From positions 4,821,001-4,885,000 of the forward strand of contig BSDZ01000003.1 in assembly GCA_030268105.1 (NCBI GenBank): a DNA stretch of 64,000 bases. The letters run 5' to 3'. The notes under the pieces were generated by a model that saw only the letters and a list, made by a program, of their open reading frames with translations, did no database searches and was not told where the DNA came from. Positions 32,630 through 43,881 of this stretch are shown one piece after another. Position numbers and translations under genes: made by a program. This stretch comes from Volvox africanus (taxonomy: Eukaryota > Chlorophyta > Chlorophyceae > Chlamydomonadales > Volvocaceae). The stretch's first letter is position 1. The number at the start of each line of letters is the position of its first letter.

Positions 32630-33703
32630 ATGGCGGACCGGCAGGGACCCGGCGAGGCTTCCACATCTGGGCGAATTGATTCTGCCGTTTTTGGCCCCAG
32701 CGCAGCAGCAGTCGCCTCTGCAGCCGGCACGGAGGGCTTGTTTCGACCTAAGAAGGGTGGCGCCAACTTCCGTAAGCGTGGCGGACCTGCGTCGGGTGCC
32801 GGCACTGAGGTTGCCGGAACCCCTGCCGCGGACCGAGACGAGGAAGATTTCGTGGTCCGCAAAGCCAAGCAGCTTAGAGCGGGAGCCGGGGGGGACGCCA
32901 AACTTCAATTCACCACGGCCAAAGAGGAAAAGCAAGAGCTAATGGTGCAGTACGCAGGCTCCAAGGCGTTGCAGGACACCAAGGACGGGTTGGCATCACG
33001 CGCCCTTGAGACGGAAACCGAGTATGATCGCGACGCGCGCGCGCAGCGTGAAAAGGTATTGAAACAGGCCACTGAAGGCGCGGTCGATGACGGCACCTAC
33101 AGGGGCATGAACTCCTACATCGACTACCGGAAGGGCTTCCGTCGGGAGCACACAGTGGCAGCGGAGAAGGGCACTGGTGCGCACGGGCCGCTGCGAGGCA
33201 GTGCCTATGTCAGGGTATCCGCTCGCTTCGACTACCAGCCTGATATTTGTAAGGATTACAAAGAGACCGGGTATTGCTCCTACGGTGATACTTGCAAGTT
33301 TATGCACGACCGTGGGGACTACAAGAGCGGTTGGGAGCTGGATCGCATGTGGGAGGAGGAGCAGAAGCGGAAAGCGGAGGCGCTAGCAAAAGGATGGAAC
33401 CCCGATGGTGACGGCGAAGACGAAGAGGACGTGGAGGCAAGTGCAGCGGTGGCGACCCGCGACGAGGAGCTGCCATTCGCTTGTTTCGTGTGCCGGGAGC
33501 TGTGGGAATCGTGCAAAGGGCCGCCGGTGGTGACCCGGTGCCGGCACTACTTCTGTGAGAAATGTGCGTTGAAGCTGAGCGCCAAATCCACAAAGTGTGC
33601 AGTTTGTGGGCAATCAACTCAGGGCATCTTCAACATCGCAAATGACATTCTGAAGCGGCAGAAGCGCCAGGAGGGAGTGCGAAAGACGCAGAATGTAGAG
33701 TGA
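32630..33703 (+). CDS. CWC24: spliceosome-associated CCCH + RING protein (CWC24/RNF113)
   Basis: Single exon, 357 residues. A CCCH zinc finger (C-x8-C-x5-C-x3-H, about residues 207-225, DICKDYKETGYCSYGD) is followed by GWELDRMWEEEQ, then a C3HC4 RING (about 285-325, FACFVCRELW ... CRHYFCEKCA ... CAVCGQ) and NIANDIL. This order and spacing is that of yeast Cwc24 and human RNF113A, which sit in the activated spliceosome (B-act complex) near the 5' splice site and, in animals, act as a ubiquitin ligase in alkylation repair. The N terminus is low-complexity with FRPKKG and a GTYRGMNSYIDYRKGF block also typical of the family. ATG at 32630 is chosen; an in-frame TTG seven codons earlier is not a credible start. 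Intron-free, unlike its neighbours. Confidence 0.93.
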   Translation: MADRQGPGEASTSGRIDSAVFGPSAAAVASAAGTEGLFRPKKGGANFRKRGGPASGAGTEVAGTPAADRDEEDFVVRKAKQLRAGAGGDAKLQFTTAKEEKQELMVQYAGSKALQDTKDGLASRALETETEYDRDARAQREKVLKQATEGAVDDGTYRGMNSYIDYRKGFRREHTVAAEKGTGAHGPLRGSAYVRVSARFDYQPDICKDYKETGYCSYGDTCKFMHDRGDYKSGWELDRMWEEEQKRKAEALAKGWNPDGDGEDEEDVEASAAVATRDEELPFACFVCRELWESCKGPPVVTRCRHYFCEKCALKLSAKSTKCAVCGQSTQGIFNIANDILKRQKRQEGVRKTQNVE

Positions 33704-35178
33704 TAGGCATCGGATGGCAAAAAAATGCCGATTCGAAAGCAATTGCTGTGTCCCTTGTAATTGCCGGGCGAGTGGATGGAGGCTGCATCGGTGTGTTTTC
33801 TCCAGTCCTCGGTTGTGATTGCGCTTGGTGCCTTGCGCAGTCAGTTGAGTATGAATGCTATGCCCAGCTGCGGACACGCGGCGATGTAGCATGTCTGGAA
33901 ATAAATATGTAGCGTCTGGTTGTCAACTGAACAGTGATTCAGCACATCTTTTGCTGTTGGTCAGCGAACGTTCATGTAAAGAGTTCGTGTCTGGATTTCC
34001 ACTTTGGGCACGGGGCTTTTCAGTAAGATGAATCTATGGGTCAGCGGAAAGATGAAACCAGCTGACGTGAACACAGTTTAGCGTTCTTGGAACTCTCTGT
34101 AACTAAAGGAGTAAACTTTTGCTATCCGCTTACATGAACTACGGGATGGTTGGGCTCTGGGTATGTTGGACATGACCGGTGGCGGGAACATACGCGTCAG
34201 CATGGTGTAGCGACATATTCCCTTGGGCGGGGTCTTGCTTAGCTAACAATATGCGCATCATCGCCTGCGATGCCTTATGTCAGGGCCGCTTTCCATTACG
34301 TCATTAAAGCAAACAGCGGGGTAGGAATTATGATGCATTTTCTACAGATTCACCTCCACTCCATCATCACCACCGATGATAATACAACCACCACCGCCCT
34401 CTTAAAAACGGAACGCTGTGCGCTGCACTCGGGTGCATGTCCTTTAGCATTCGTACGACTGCTCGCAACAGTCCTCAAACGCTCCGTTGACCATCTATCA
34501 CCACAACCCTTCAACTGATGCATCAGTTGGGACGGCTATGAAAATTGGGAGCCCTCCTGCGACAGATAGTGCCCAGGCATAGGGCAGAGAGAATCAACGT
34601 AAGACCCAATTAATACTGAGTGGGGATGCGCAAATGGAAGCAAGTCACTTTGAGCCGACTATGCCGCCGTGTCGCGCCTTTCCGCCGAGTTGGTTTCCTG
34701 TACATAGACTGTATGGTTCCTGTACCGCTGCATCGCGCCTGCTCCTACACATATTGCATAAAATCAATTCACAACAGGGATTTGCTTGCCAGGAGCAATC
34801 CATCCAAACGAACCACACGAGCATTAATCGGCAGTTAGGAGGAAAAGTGCGGATTATGGACATAAATTGGTTATTGTTAACCCATGCCTGATGGATGTTT
34901 GCTCCTTCGCGACCGACCATACCTAGCCGCAATAGTTGGCGGCAGGTTGAGGAGTCCTATATCGATTCAGGCCGTACTGTCAGACCTGAAGTATGTAAAG
35001 CGGCTCATACGTTAATCGTGTGCAGCCTGTGGGTCATCAGAAAAGCGAGCTGGGAGTGCAGCTCCTGTCCCTCTATGCATCCCGGCAGACCCAATCCTCT
35101 GCCCCGCCCAGACAAAGTCCTCTTCCCTGTACAAACTACTTCTCCAGCGGGAATGACACCACATCGCCACGCCAAGAG
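33704..35178. other. convergent intergenic region
   Basis: Lies between the 3' ends of the CWC24 and RING-H2 genes. Short open frames only; nothing recognised. Confidence 0.6.
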
Positions 35179-37071
35179 TCACTGAAACACGGGTGTTTTG
35201 CACATCGGGCACGTGGCGTAGATACCCTGCTGACGTAGCCATGGCGTAACGCACGAAGCATGGAACTGGTGCAGACATGGCAAGGTCATGACAGTGCTGC
35301 CCTCCGCGACCGCGTCGAGGCACACGGGGCACGTCAGGCCAGCGGGCCCTACTGCGCCGCCGTCGCTGCCACCAATAGCGCGCGCACGTACTAGCTCTCC
35401 TCCTGTTGCCCCCGCTGCCGCAGCAGCGCAGCCGCTGCTTAGCCGACCGAGCCCCGGTGTCGGCTGCCCGCCTGCGCCACTGGAGGATGCAACCTGAAGG
35501 GACGCTGGAGAGGAAGCCTGCGGGATGGGGCTCCGAGCCGCGCAGCCTTCGGCCGCAGCTGCTCCTGCTGCTGCTGCCACAGGGCTTGCAAATATGGTTG
35601 TGGATGCGTCAACAGCGGCGGCGCCACAGGCGGATGCAGCGGCCGCCCCGCGAGGGAGCTTGTATGTATAGCAGGGGAGCGCCGCGATATCCGCATCGGA
35701 CACGGGCGGTGGCCGTGCGCCGAAGTTCCCCGCCCCAGCAGTCGCTGCAGAAAAGGGGCTGTGTGCGAAGGGCAAGTCGCTTTCTGCGCAGACGCCGGGG
35801 CAAAGGTGCAGGGTGCCAGGGTGTCAGCGGCAGCCTTCGACGGCAGGCAGGTCTGCTCATCCATCAAACGGGAAGCATGCATCATAAGTTAAAAATTTCA
35901 TGTACCCCGAAGCGGAATTGCGCACATGCACAGACCTAGAATCAAGTGTCCGAGATTGCCAGCCCTTAATGTTCATACCCTCCATGAATTAACAGGGTTC
36001 TAGCGACTGCTTCCCTATATTAGGCCCAGGGCGGATTTCCAAACCCACAAACTCAACAAACCCTCACGCTGCCCTCGAACTTCACTAGGCCATGAACGGG
36101 AATATAAATACGCTTTCACTCCCGCTACGCACCAGTAACGCCCATTTCCTCGTCAATGTTGTCCAGGTGTCGAAGCTGGACGTTTATACGCTGAAGAACG
36201 GCATGGGGATCCGCGTGCAGCAGCAGAAGGCCCGCACCGGGGATTACTCGCAACACGGGACCACCGGGAGTCCCCAAATGAAGGCTGCTGGCGCCGCGGC
36301 GCCCTAAGTCATCCTGCCATAATGCAGCCCGCAATCGACTTGGGAAGAAATAAAGATTTAAACGCTGAGGAATGGCGCCCACAGCCAATAGCATGGTGCA
36401 TCATGGCCTCTATCAAGGCCAAGGGGACATAGGGGGCAGTTGCAACACACTAACTTGACGCTTGTGAGGAAAGGTCCCATTGCCCAATTAGCTGCTCTAT
36501 CGCAATACAAAAAATGTGGTCTGGGATAAAAGGCGGCATAAATAGATGTTTCTGCAAGCTTCTGGCTACTGTCCCCTCTGCGCAGCCGCACCCTTTCCCC
36601 AGCCTGCGCACCAGCTCAAGCGCCTGATGCACATGTTGCGCTTGTAGTCGTAAGCGTAGGCACGTGAATATCAGTACTATGATGCATGCCCAAAACTGCA
36701 GCAAGCAGATTACGCGTGACAGTTGCACAACAACACCTAACCTTGTTCGCAACAAGACAGGATCAACGAACTGCATGACAGGCTTATATTACCGACTTAC
36801 AGCGAACATTGCAGGCAGCACTCCTAGCACCAGTAAGGCGAGGCAGAAGACTGGAGGGGGAGGAAAGGGTCACATTCAATCCTGAGCCCCGGTTATTGCT
36901 CTCTACAAGATTTCTATTATGCATGAGAATCTTACATAGGATTGCGCGGCCGAATGACGACGCGGCCGTAGCCTGGTTGGAAAGGTGTGAAGCCCCAACA
37001 TCCAGCCGTCGCTGGATGCTAGTTCGCCGATTAGGACCATGAGCAATTCCAAGACCGTTTTCCTGATCCAT
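35179..37071 (-). CDS. membrane-anchored RING-H2 (ATL-like) E3 ubiquitin ligase
   Basis: Five exons, 37071-36936, 36850-36801, 36695-36612, 36313-36133 and 35783-35179, join in phase to 351 residues. Exon 2 is only 50 nt and encodes the first membrane helix (FFCLALLVLGVLPAMFA); exon 3 encodes a second (ACIIVLIFTCL). Exon 4 is of unknown role. Exon 5 has DADIAALPCYTYKLP (the short block seen ahead of the RING in many plant membrane RING proteins), an Ala/Ser/Pro-rich linker, and a C-terminal RING-H2 (about 302-347: CPVCLDAV ... CLHQFHASCV ... CPMCKT) with Cys3-His2-Cys3 ligands. Such proteins ubiquitinate membrane or secretory-pathway substrates with an E2 enzyme. The exon 3/4 donor (CTG/GTGCGC) is the weakest junction. 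The RING itself is certain; exact relatives are not. Confidence 0.75.
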
Positions 37072-38024
37072 TGATGTTGAGCGTGCAGTAGCAAAGCCAC
37101 GAAGCATTAGAGAGGCATTGTGCGCCAGGGTCCCTGACGACCTTAGAAGCTAAACAGCATCCATGGTCAAGAAAGTTCGAATCTAACAAGTAAAATAAGT
37201 TTACTAATAAGCACTTGGTGACATAAACAATCGCCCTGCTCACGCCAGCTGTCGTACAAGACAATAATGGCATTTTGGCTCTGCACATTATACAATTTTT
37301 AAAGCTATGTTTGTTCCTAGGAGCAAAGGGCAATACACAATAAAAGTTGGCTTCTAGGTAACCAACTGTAACTTCCGTAAATTTTGACAGTCGCGCCTTG
37401 CTGACTACAGCAAGATACTGAGGCCTAATTGCAAGTTGCAAGCTTAAACGAGTTATGAATAACTACATCGGCATGCCTTTGTGTTTGTGTGGGATGCGTC
37501 AACGCATGGCCGGATCGGGGTATGACATCATTACCATCACATGAGCATGGAAAAGAAGAAACCCAATCTAATGTGCAATCCATAAAATCGTTAAGTATGC
37601 ACGTATAGAATCGTCAGCCTTCGTACCTGATTTAGCCGTGTTGGCCGTGTAACAGGGGAATCAACGGGTATGCACAAGTATCCGCATAGGCATAGCTAAA
37701 AGTCATGTTATGAGAAACCAGAAAGCTCCTGGGAAGTGTGGTTCAGACCTACGACACGAACGGCCAACGACCAAAGGTGTCTGGAGTCCGGAGCTCTAGA
37801 CTCCAGCGGGATTATGCAGCATAGGCTGCTTCCAGTATTGAATTCGTGATTGATGGTGTCTCCATTTTTTCCTGGATCTCAGTCTGTGCGTCGCTCAGCG
37901 TGTTGTGAGACGTATATCGAAAAACATTCCCTGTTTAGGGCATTAGGTCCAATAACTATAGCGGATGCTAACATATGTATGATGTTCTTTTATGATACCA
38001 TAGGACATCGCGACCAAGGCAAAC
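37072..38024. promoter_or_regulatory. divergent promoter region of RING-H2 and DPH4 genes
   Basis: 953 bp between the two start codons, without coding signal. No element named. Confidence 0.4.
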
Positions 38025-39199
38025 ATGGAGCGTACACGTACTTTGACGCATTATCAGGTCTTAGGTGTAAATCAAGCTGCCACACCTGAACAAATTAAGC
38101 AGGCATACCATGCAGCGGTCCTTAAGCATCATCCTGACAAGGCAGCCTGCTCGATGCTTACCCCCACCTGCGGCCCACACGACCAGTCAACCTGTGACAA
38201 TGCGGACGTCTTCCCGCTAGTGCAACGCGCTTGGGAGGTAGGCTATCGGATGAAGGGTTTCGCCGCTTATGGGCTTTCCCACATGCGTGCGGGTTTGCCT
38301 CGCACTGCCTTACCGGATTTGTCATGCCTCATGCCAACCCAGAGACATGGAAGGGCATGCAAAATAAGATAAGAATTGTGCTGCGCTGTCATTGACAATA
38401 CGTGCAATTCACGACGAGGATTTCCTCACCTCCTCTCTGCTTACCGCAATCGTGTGTGTATGCTTGTTTGGGGGGGGACCTAATTTGCGCCGAGTGCACA
38501 GGATTAGTCACGGGCTATGCAAGAGGAATGTTGGAGGTGTGGAGGCATCAGGCAAGAAAGGCACGGTTCGATGAAGGACAGGTGCATCTATGACTAATGG
38601 AATTTCCGCTGCTGCACATATCCTGCAGGTCCTTCGGGACGCCAGCCAAAGAGCAGCGTATGACAGCTTGCTAAGCCTGAAGGAGATGCAAACTCCCCTT
38701 GCATATCAGGATGAGCTGGATCTAGAGGAGCTGGATCTAGAGGACCATGAAGCGGGTAGGTGCTATTCAGCGCAATTGGGTAAGGTCGCCGAGCAGGATA
38801 TGCAGCGCTCTCAGTGTACGTTGTTGTATGTCGCTCGAATTTAGCAAGCTGAAGACTAATATCGGACCGTCTTTGTCTTTGTCTAATCCCGCTACGCGTA
38901 CCTCCCCGTTGGGACGCGACATACAGTTGGAAGGGTGCTCACGTACCCCTGCCGATGTGGCGACAAATATGCGCTGCATGAAGTCGACATTGCAGGCCGA
39001 AACAGCGTTGTGGTTCCTTGCAGGTCAGGCACTGTTACTGCACGCTCTGTTTTCGCCGATGAAGTGTGTGAAGCAACGATGTATGATGCCACGATAGTTT
39101 CAGTGCACAGTACCAGTGTGGTCACCCACTGCTGCCCTGGTCATCCCCACCTGCAGGACTTGTTCCAATCATGTGCTAGTGCGAACTCCGGGGACCTGA
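38025..39199 (+). CDS. DPH4: DPH4-type J protein with CSL zinc finger (diphthamide synthesis)
   Basis: Four exons, 38025-38237, 38629-38755, 38927-39023 and 39157-39199, give 159 residues in phase. Residues 1-85 are a J domain with the HPD triad at 36-38 (VLKHHPDKAA) and the closing RDASQRAAYDSLL helix. The C-terminal half is a DPH-type zinc finger: TYPCRCGDKYAL, then VVVPC-R-TC-SNHVLV, the final CxxC being completed across the last intron. This pairing defines DPH4/DNAJC24, which supports the electron-carrying iron-sulfur and metal chemistry of diphthamide formation on elongation factor 2. Near the usual length for the family (about 150-180). Head-to-head with the RING-H2 gene. Confidence 0.9.
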
Positions 39200-39939
39200 C
39201 GAGACCCGCCTCGTAAGCTCATTCGGCACTCACAAGCACCCTCGAGCAAACTAATTAACCTATGCAAACGGCGGACGGGGTTGCTCTGACATCCGGTTGG
39301 GAGCGGCGCATTTGCTGCAGGGAGGCTGGTAATTTGGGAAGGCAGGAGAGGCACCTCGAAACTCGCATGATGCGGCTGCCGCATCCTGTACAGGGGAACA
39401 TTAAGCTGCGTCGTTTCCGGCCCCGATGCTGCACGCGCGTTAGTCCTTTTACTTTGGCCCTGCCCGCCGGCGACAGCAAAGTACCGGATCTAGGCTCCCA
39501 CTTCTCGTTTTGTAAACTGATTATATTAACTGAGCCGAAATTGATCTCACGCTAACGATGTAATGAAGCAAGGACCAACAGCGATGAGTCGTGAAATCCA
39601 GTTGAAAGAGATAACAAACAACAGAATTGAGTGCTTCTTCGGAAACCCCTGGTGTGCACCACACGCCTTGAATTGCATCATGTTCGCAAATTTACAGACC
39701 CGCGCCGAATTATGTTAACAGCCATTCTACAACCCTGAAAAATCCACAGCACGCACGAGAGTGCGCCCGGCACAATAACTCATCTGGAAATCAGCCTGAA
39801 ACCCTAAAATCTAAATGGCATCATGACCAATAATAAAATTAGGGGCTACAATGGCCAAACAACATGAGAATCCCCAGACCTAAGTTGTCCCTCCCATGCT
39901 TTCCCCCCGAACAAACCCGCAAGAATACAAACATAATTC
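39200..39939. other. convergent intergenic region
   Basis: Between the 3' ends of the DPH4 and plastid-protein genes; no coding signal. Confidence 0.6.
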
Positions 39940-40284
39940 TCACGGAATGAAAGCTTCAGGAGGAGGGGGTTGAAGCTGCCCACCACGGGAATCCAGCAGC
40001 CAAACCAGCGCGAGGTAGCCAATACCCAAAAGAGCGGAAATGGCGCCGGTGACTATTGCTGTGCCCTGGCCCTTTTGCAGAAGTGGGGCTTTAGCCTCCA
40101 CTTTCTTGACCTCTATCGATTCCTCAGCTGGTGAAGAAGTAGGAGCAGATTTAGACTCGGCGGGCGCCTCGGTTGAAGACTGCTCGGCCTGGCAGCGGAG
40201 GCTGCGACGCGTAACAGATGGTGCTGGTAGAAAACATCTCTTGAAGCGTGATGTTGGGATAGTTACACGTTGGTGAACAAGCAT
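39940..40284 (-). CDS. small plastid-targeted single-TM protein
   Basis: Single exon, 114 residues. The N terminus is basic and Ser/Thr-rich without acids until RRSLRCQAEQ, fitting a chloroplast transit peptide cleaved near residue 35. It is followed by an acidic Ser/Glu/Lys linker and one membrane helix (GTAIVTGAISALLGIGYLAL) with a conserved-looking flank LLDSRGGQLQPPPPEAF. From memory, small plastid proteins with this GQGTAIxTGAIS...LLDxRG...PPPPEA tail occur across green plants and lack a known function. ATG at 40284 is preferred because upstream in-frame codons lead to a non-plastid N terminus. Divergent from the bZIP gene. Confidence 0.75.
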   Translation of the reverse strand: MLVHQRVTIPTSRFKRCFLPAPSVTRRSLRCQAEQSSTEAPAESKSAPTSSPAEESIEVKKVEAKAPLLQKGQGTAIVTGAISALLGIGYLALVWLLDSRGGQLQPPPPEAFIP

Positions 40285-40939
40285 GGTGTTGTAGATTGTG
40301 AGCAAGGCAAGTCGTTTGCGGTTCTGGGAAAGCAACCGAATCAGAAAGCAATTTGCCGTTATCTACACCTTATCGCAGCTAAAGATATCCCTAAATCGTG
40401 TGCCACAGCAGACAGCCATCTTAGAAGTAGGTGCGATTGGTCACCATACGTTGCCGTAATACATCCGTACAGCAGTTCGTTCCCAGGCAGAAACTTGCTG
40501 TTGTGCTGGCATATGCCTGGAATTGTGTTGGACGGGTCGATGTCTTTTGTTTTCTCCATGGAACTCTTGGCGTTTGCCTCGCCGACTCGCAGAACGAGTA
40601 AGAACTTTACAAGCCACGGTAAAAATCATTCTCACGTAAAGTGCTACACGTACCAGGGTTGTAGATTATGCTGTTACGTTAAACCTGTAACCGAGAACAC
40701 CCGAAGTTATGCACCGCAAGTGAGCACACGTTCCGTTTGATTCCTGAATCAGTGTACTCGCCCTGACTTTATCAGTAATTAAGATTTCTTTAACGCAGAA
40801 CCCGTAGTGAAACCTTGGGCTTTAATGGGAGTCTCGAGGGCCTCCTGCCCGAGGTACGTGCAATGCGCGACAGTGCAGTTGCCCCGCTTGCTTCAGCTTC
40901 GTAAAATCTTAATTAAATCTATTTCAGGAAACCTGTATA
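40285..40939. promoter_or_regulatory. divergent promoter region of plastid protein and bZIP genes
   Basis: 655 bp between start codons. A 156-codon plus-strand open frame here (40270-40740) overlaps the plastid gene's start and has no coding character. Confidence 0.4.
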
Positions 40940-43004
40940 ATGGAGGACGGATGTAACACGACAACCTCCCTGCCCTACGCACGCACCGTTACGACGGCAT
41001 GCTGTGCTATGGATACCGACGCGGCGCCTCCCAGTGTCTCCATGCCGGCTCCCAACCAGCTGCACGTGGGTTCAGGGGTTAGCGGAGGCATATCGGGCCA
41101 ACCCCCTGGCGGCATGGCTGCGGCGCTTTACACCGGCTTCCCGCAGGTACCCACTGGGTGGCTGCCTGGCGGTGACATCAGCAGCAGCCCTGGCTGGTCT
41201 CCATTCACTACACCGGGCAACACGCTTGTCGGCACAGGCCGGACCATTTCGGCCCCTACTGGCGCCGCTGGAGCTCCACTGCCCGAGCAGGACAACTCCC
41301 AGGCCTTGTTTTACGCCTCTCCTGTTACGACCCTGCGTACACACAGTCACACAGTTGGTGGCGACATCTTCGCCCCTATGCCACCAGGAGGCTCCTCCTC
41401 AGCGTCAGCACACGATGTTGGTCACGGCCTCAGGGGAGGCGTGAATCTGCGCTCTGCCGGCGTGTCGGATGCCAATGGCGCCCGGCGACATCAGCGACAC
41501 GTCTCAGTGGACTTCACCACACGTACCGAAGTCTCCAGCGCTACCACGGGCACGCTGGGCTTTCCTATGGAGCTGAAACGTGCCCCAGATCCCAGTTTGT
41601 CAGAAGGCGGAGGTAGAATGACTGCACGCAGTCGTGCTGGTAGCCACAGCTCCGAATATCCTACCACTGCTGATGCCGCCGCTGCCATTGGCGGTGGATT
41701 CGCCATTACTGATGGCAACAGCGACAGCGTTATAGCAATGCAGAACGGGGGCCAATATCCGCAGCATCAGGCATATCAACCAGCACTGGATGTGGAAAGC
41801 GGCGGTGGGGACGCTGGGCTTGCCGGGGTGGCAATCGTGCACTGGGCGAGCAAGGCGGGCGGTGAGGGCGACGTTTTGGGCGGGCGCGGGCGGAAGGACA
41901 AGGACAGTCACCATGCGAAGGATAAGCACCGGGGCAGCAATGGCAGGTCGAATCGAGAGCTGGCGCTGCTGGACCCAAAGCGGGCTCGGCGCATCATGGC
42001 CAACCGGATGGTGCGTCTTGGCTACCGATTGGAGGGTGCTAAGTGAAGAGGGTTGGGAAGGTTAACAGGGTTGCGAAGGTTGAGAGCGGGCAGTTTACGG
42101 AGGATGGCCTGCGTAGACCGGGTTTGTGGCGAAACCGGCACGATCTGGGATGATTCACCGTGTATGTGTGGATGATGCTAGTCCTCATGGTGTTCCACCT
42201 GCCTTTTGACCCAGGCCATCGCCTCTCGTCCTGGCTTCCGTTCCTACCTGTCCTTGTGCCTTCCCATGCAACCCAGAGCGCTGCCAAATCCAAAGAACGC
42301 AAGCAGCAGTACACAGAACAACTGAGTCAGATGCTAGACGACAGTGTTGCCGAGCAAGAGGCCCTCACACAGCAGTTGGAGCGGCTGCAGGCCGACGGTG
42401 CCGCCCTGGAGGCATACGCTGCCGAAGCGCGCCAAGAAGCGCAGCAGATGGCGGGACAGGTAGAAGCGATGCAACAGCACAATAGGACGTTGCAGCAGCA
42501 GCTGATGGCCGCGCATGCCGCCGGGGGCCTGTGCCCTGGAATGCAACGCGTGGCGGCCTTGGAGGCGGGCTTGGAGGCTGGGGCGATAGCAGTAATCATG
42601 ACGATGGCCGCGCGACCGCCAGAATTCTTGAAAATACTTCAGGAGGCGCTTCTGCCTGAGGATGAACAGGCGCTGGACGCGGCCGGCAGGACGCTGAGTT
42701 TACGCCAACAGGAAGAACAGCAGGCGCAGGCGCAAATGCGTTCTCAGTTGCAGTTGCAGCAGCCCCAGGGCCCTGCCTTGGGTTCCCAGGACACCCTGCA
42801 TCCCCCCCCTCTACAGGAGCACCAGCCATGGATGCAGTTGCATGAACGGCAACAGCATCAACTGCAGCCACAGCATCTACAATTGCAGGAAGAACATTTA
42901 CATTTGCAGCATCAGTGCCATATGCAACAGCCTCAAAACCGACTTCAGCCCCAACATGTGCATGTTCATGACCAACATCTAATGCAATGTCCAGCACTTG
43001 GGCA

Positions 43005-43035
<31 letters not shown>

Positions 43036-43881
43036 CAACAACAACAACAATGTGCGTCTCATTTCCAGGGTGGTGGTGTTGGGAAGGATTCCGATAGCGC
43101 CGCCATGGAGGGGGCTGCTGTTCCACCGAGCCTGCATCGGCCAACGCAGAGCGCAGACGCTGCGATGACGATGTCGTTGGCGTCGCAGCTTGGGTTTGCT
43201 GGAAAAGGAGTCACTTTCAGCATGGGCGGACAGCTGCTGCCGCAGCCAGCCTTCGACGCTGTGGTCGCGCAGCGGACGCACAGCATGGCGGGGTCGGGTT
43301 TGGGCCTGGGTGTGGACCTTGGGTTGGGCGCGGTGGCAGGTGGGGGGTTGCTGGGAGCAGGGATGTCTGTGATGCCGGGAGGGGAAGTTGGCAGGTATAG
43401 CCTCAGTATACCGGGTCCGTGCAACGTCGCGCGCCATTGCACGGCAGGGGAGGGGCTAACGACGACCGCGGTGGTGGCAGCTGGCATGAGCTCCGTCCCG
43501 TCCAGCCCCGCTACCTGCATGTTTGGCGGCGGTGGGGGCACCGTTCACGGTGATGTTATCATGGGCCAGGGTGCGGATAACGGGGTCATGGATTTGGGTT
43601 ATGGATTGACACACGGCCTAGCTTCGAGCGCCCCTGGGCTCCCTTTGGGCGCCCGCGGCAGCAGTGGCAGCTGTAGTGGCGGTGGCAGCCGCTCGGCGTC
43701 CTTTACGCCGTTTGTGGGAAGCTGCATCAGTGGTGGCGGGGCCTTGACGGGGGACGGCAGCGGCAGTGATTGCGGCGGGCTCCTGGCTCCAGGACCGCCG
43801 CATCGGCAGCTGTCCTTCCAGAGTCGTCAGGTCACCACTGCAATTTTACCGCCTTCATCCTCAGACTCCTGGCGACGCTAG
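40940..43881 (+). CDS. group I (VIP1-type) bZIP transcription factor
   Basis: Two exons, 40940-42010 and 42277-43881, join in phase 0 to 891 residues. The intron splits the basic region: DPKRARRIMANRM / SAAKSKERKQQYTEQL. The residue eight after the invariant Asn is Lys, the hallmark of plant group I bZIPs (VIP1, RSG). A heptad zipper follows (QALTQQLERLQADGAALEAY). The N-terminal 340 residues are Gly/Ser/Pro-rich. The C-terminal part has His/Gln-rich blocks, a pure poly-Gln run of about 17 residues (near 599-615, CAG then CAA codons) and Gly-rich stretches that could activate transcription. Expected nuclear, binding ACGT- or VRE-type sites as a dimer. Much longer than land-plant relatives (about 340 residues), mainly through low-complexity expansion. 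Confidence 0.9.
43003..43050. repeat. (CAG)n(CAA)n repeat coding polyglutamine
   Basis: CAG repeats switching to CAA repeats inside exon 2 of the bZIP gene; in frame as glutamine. Confidence 0.95.

Noticed and set aside
40270..40740. 156-codon plus-strand frame between plastid protein and bZIP
   Set aside because: Overlaps the start of the plastid gene antisense and lacks composition or motif evidence.
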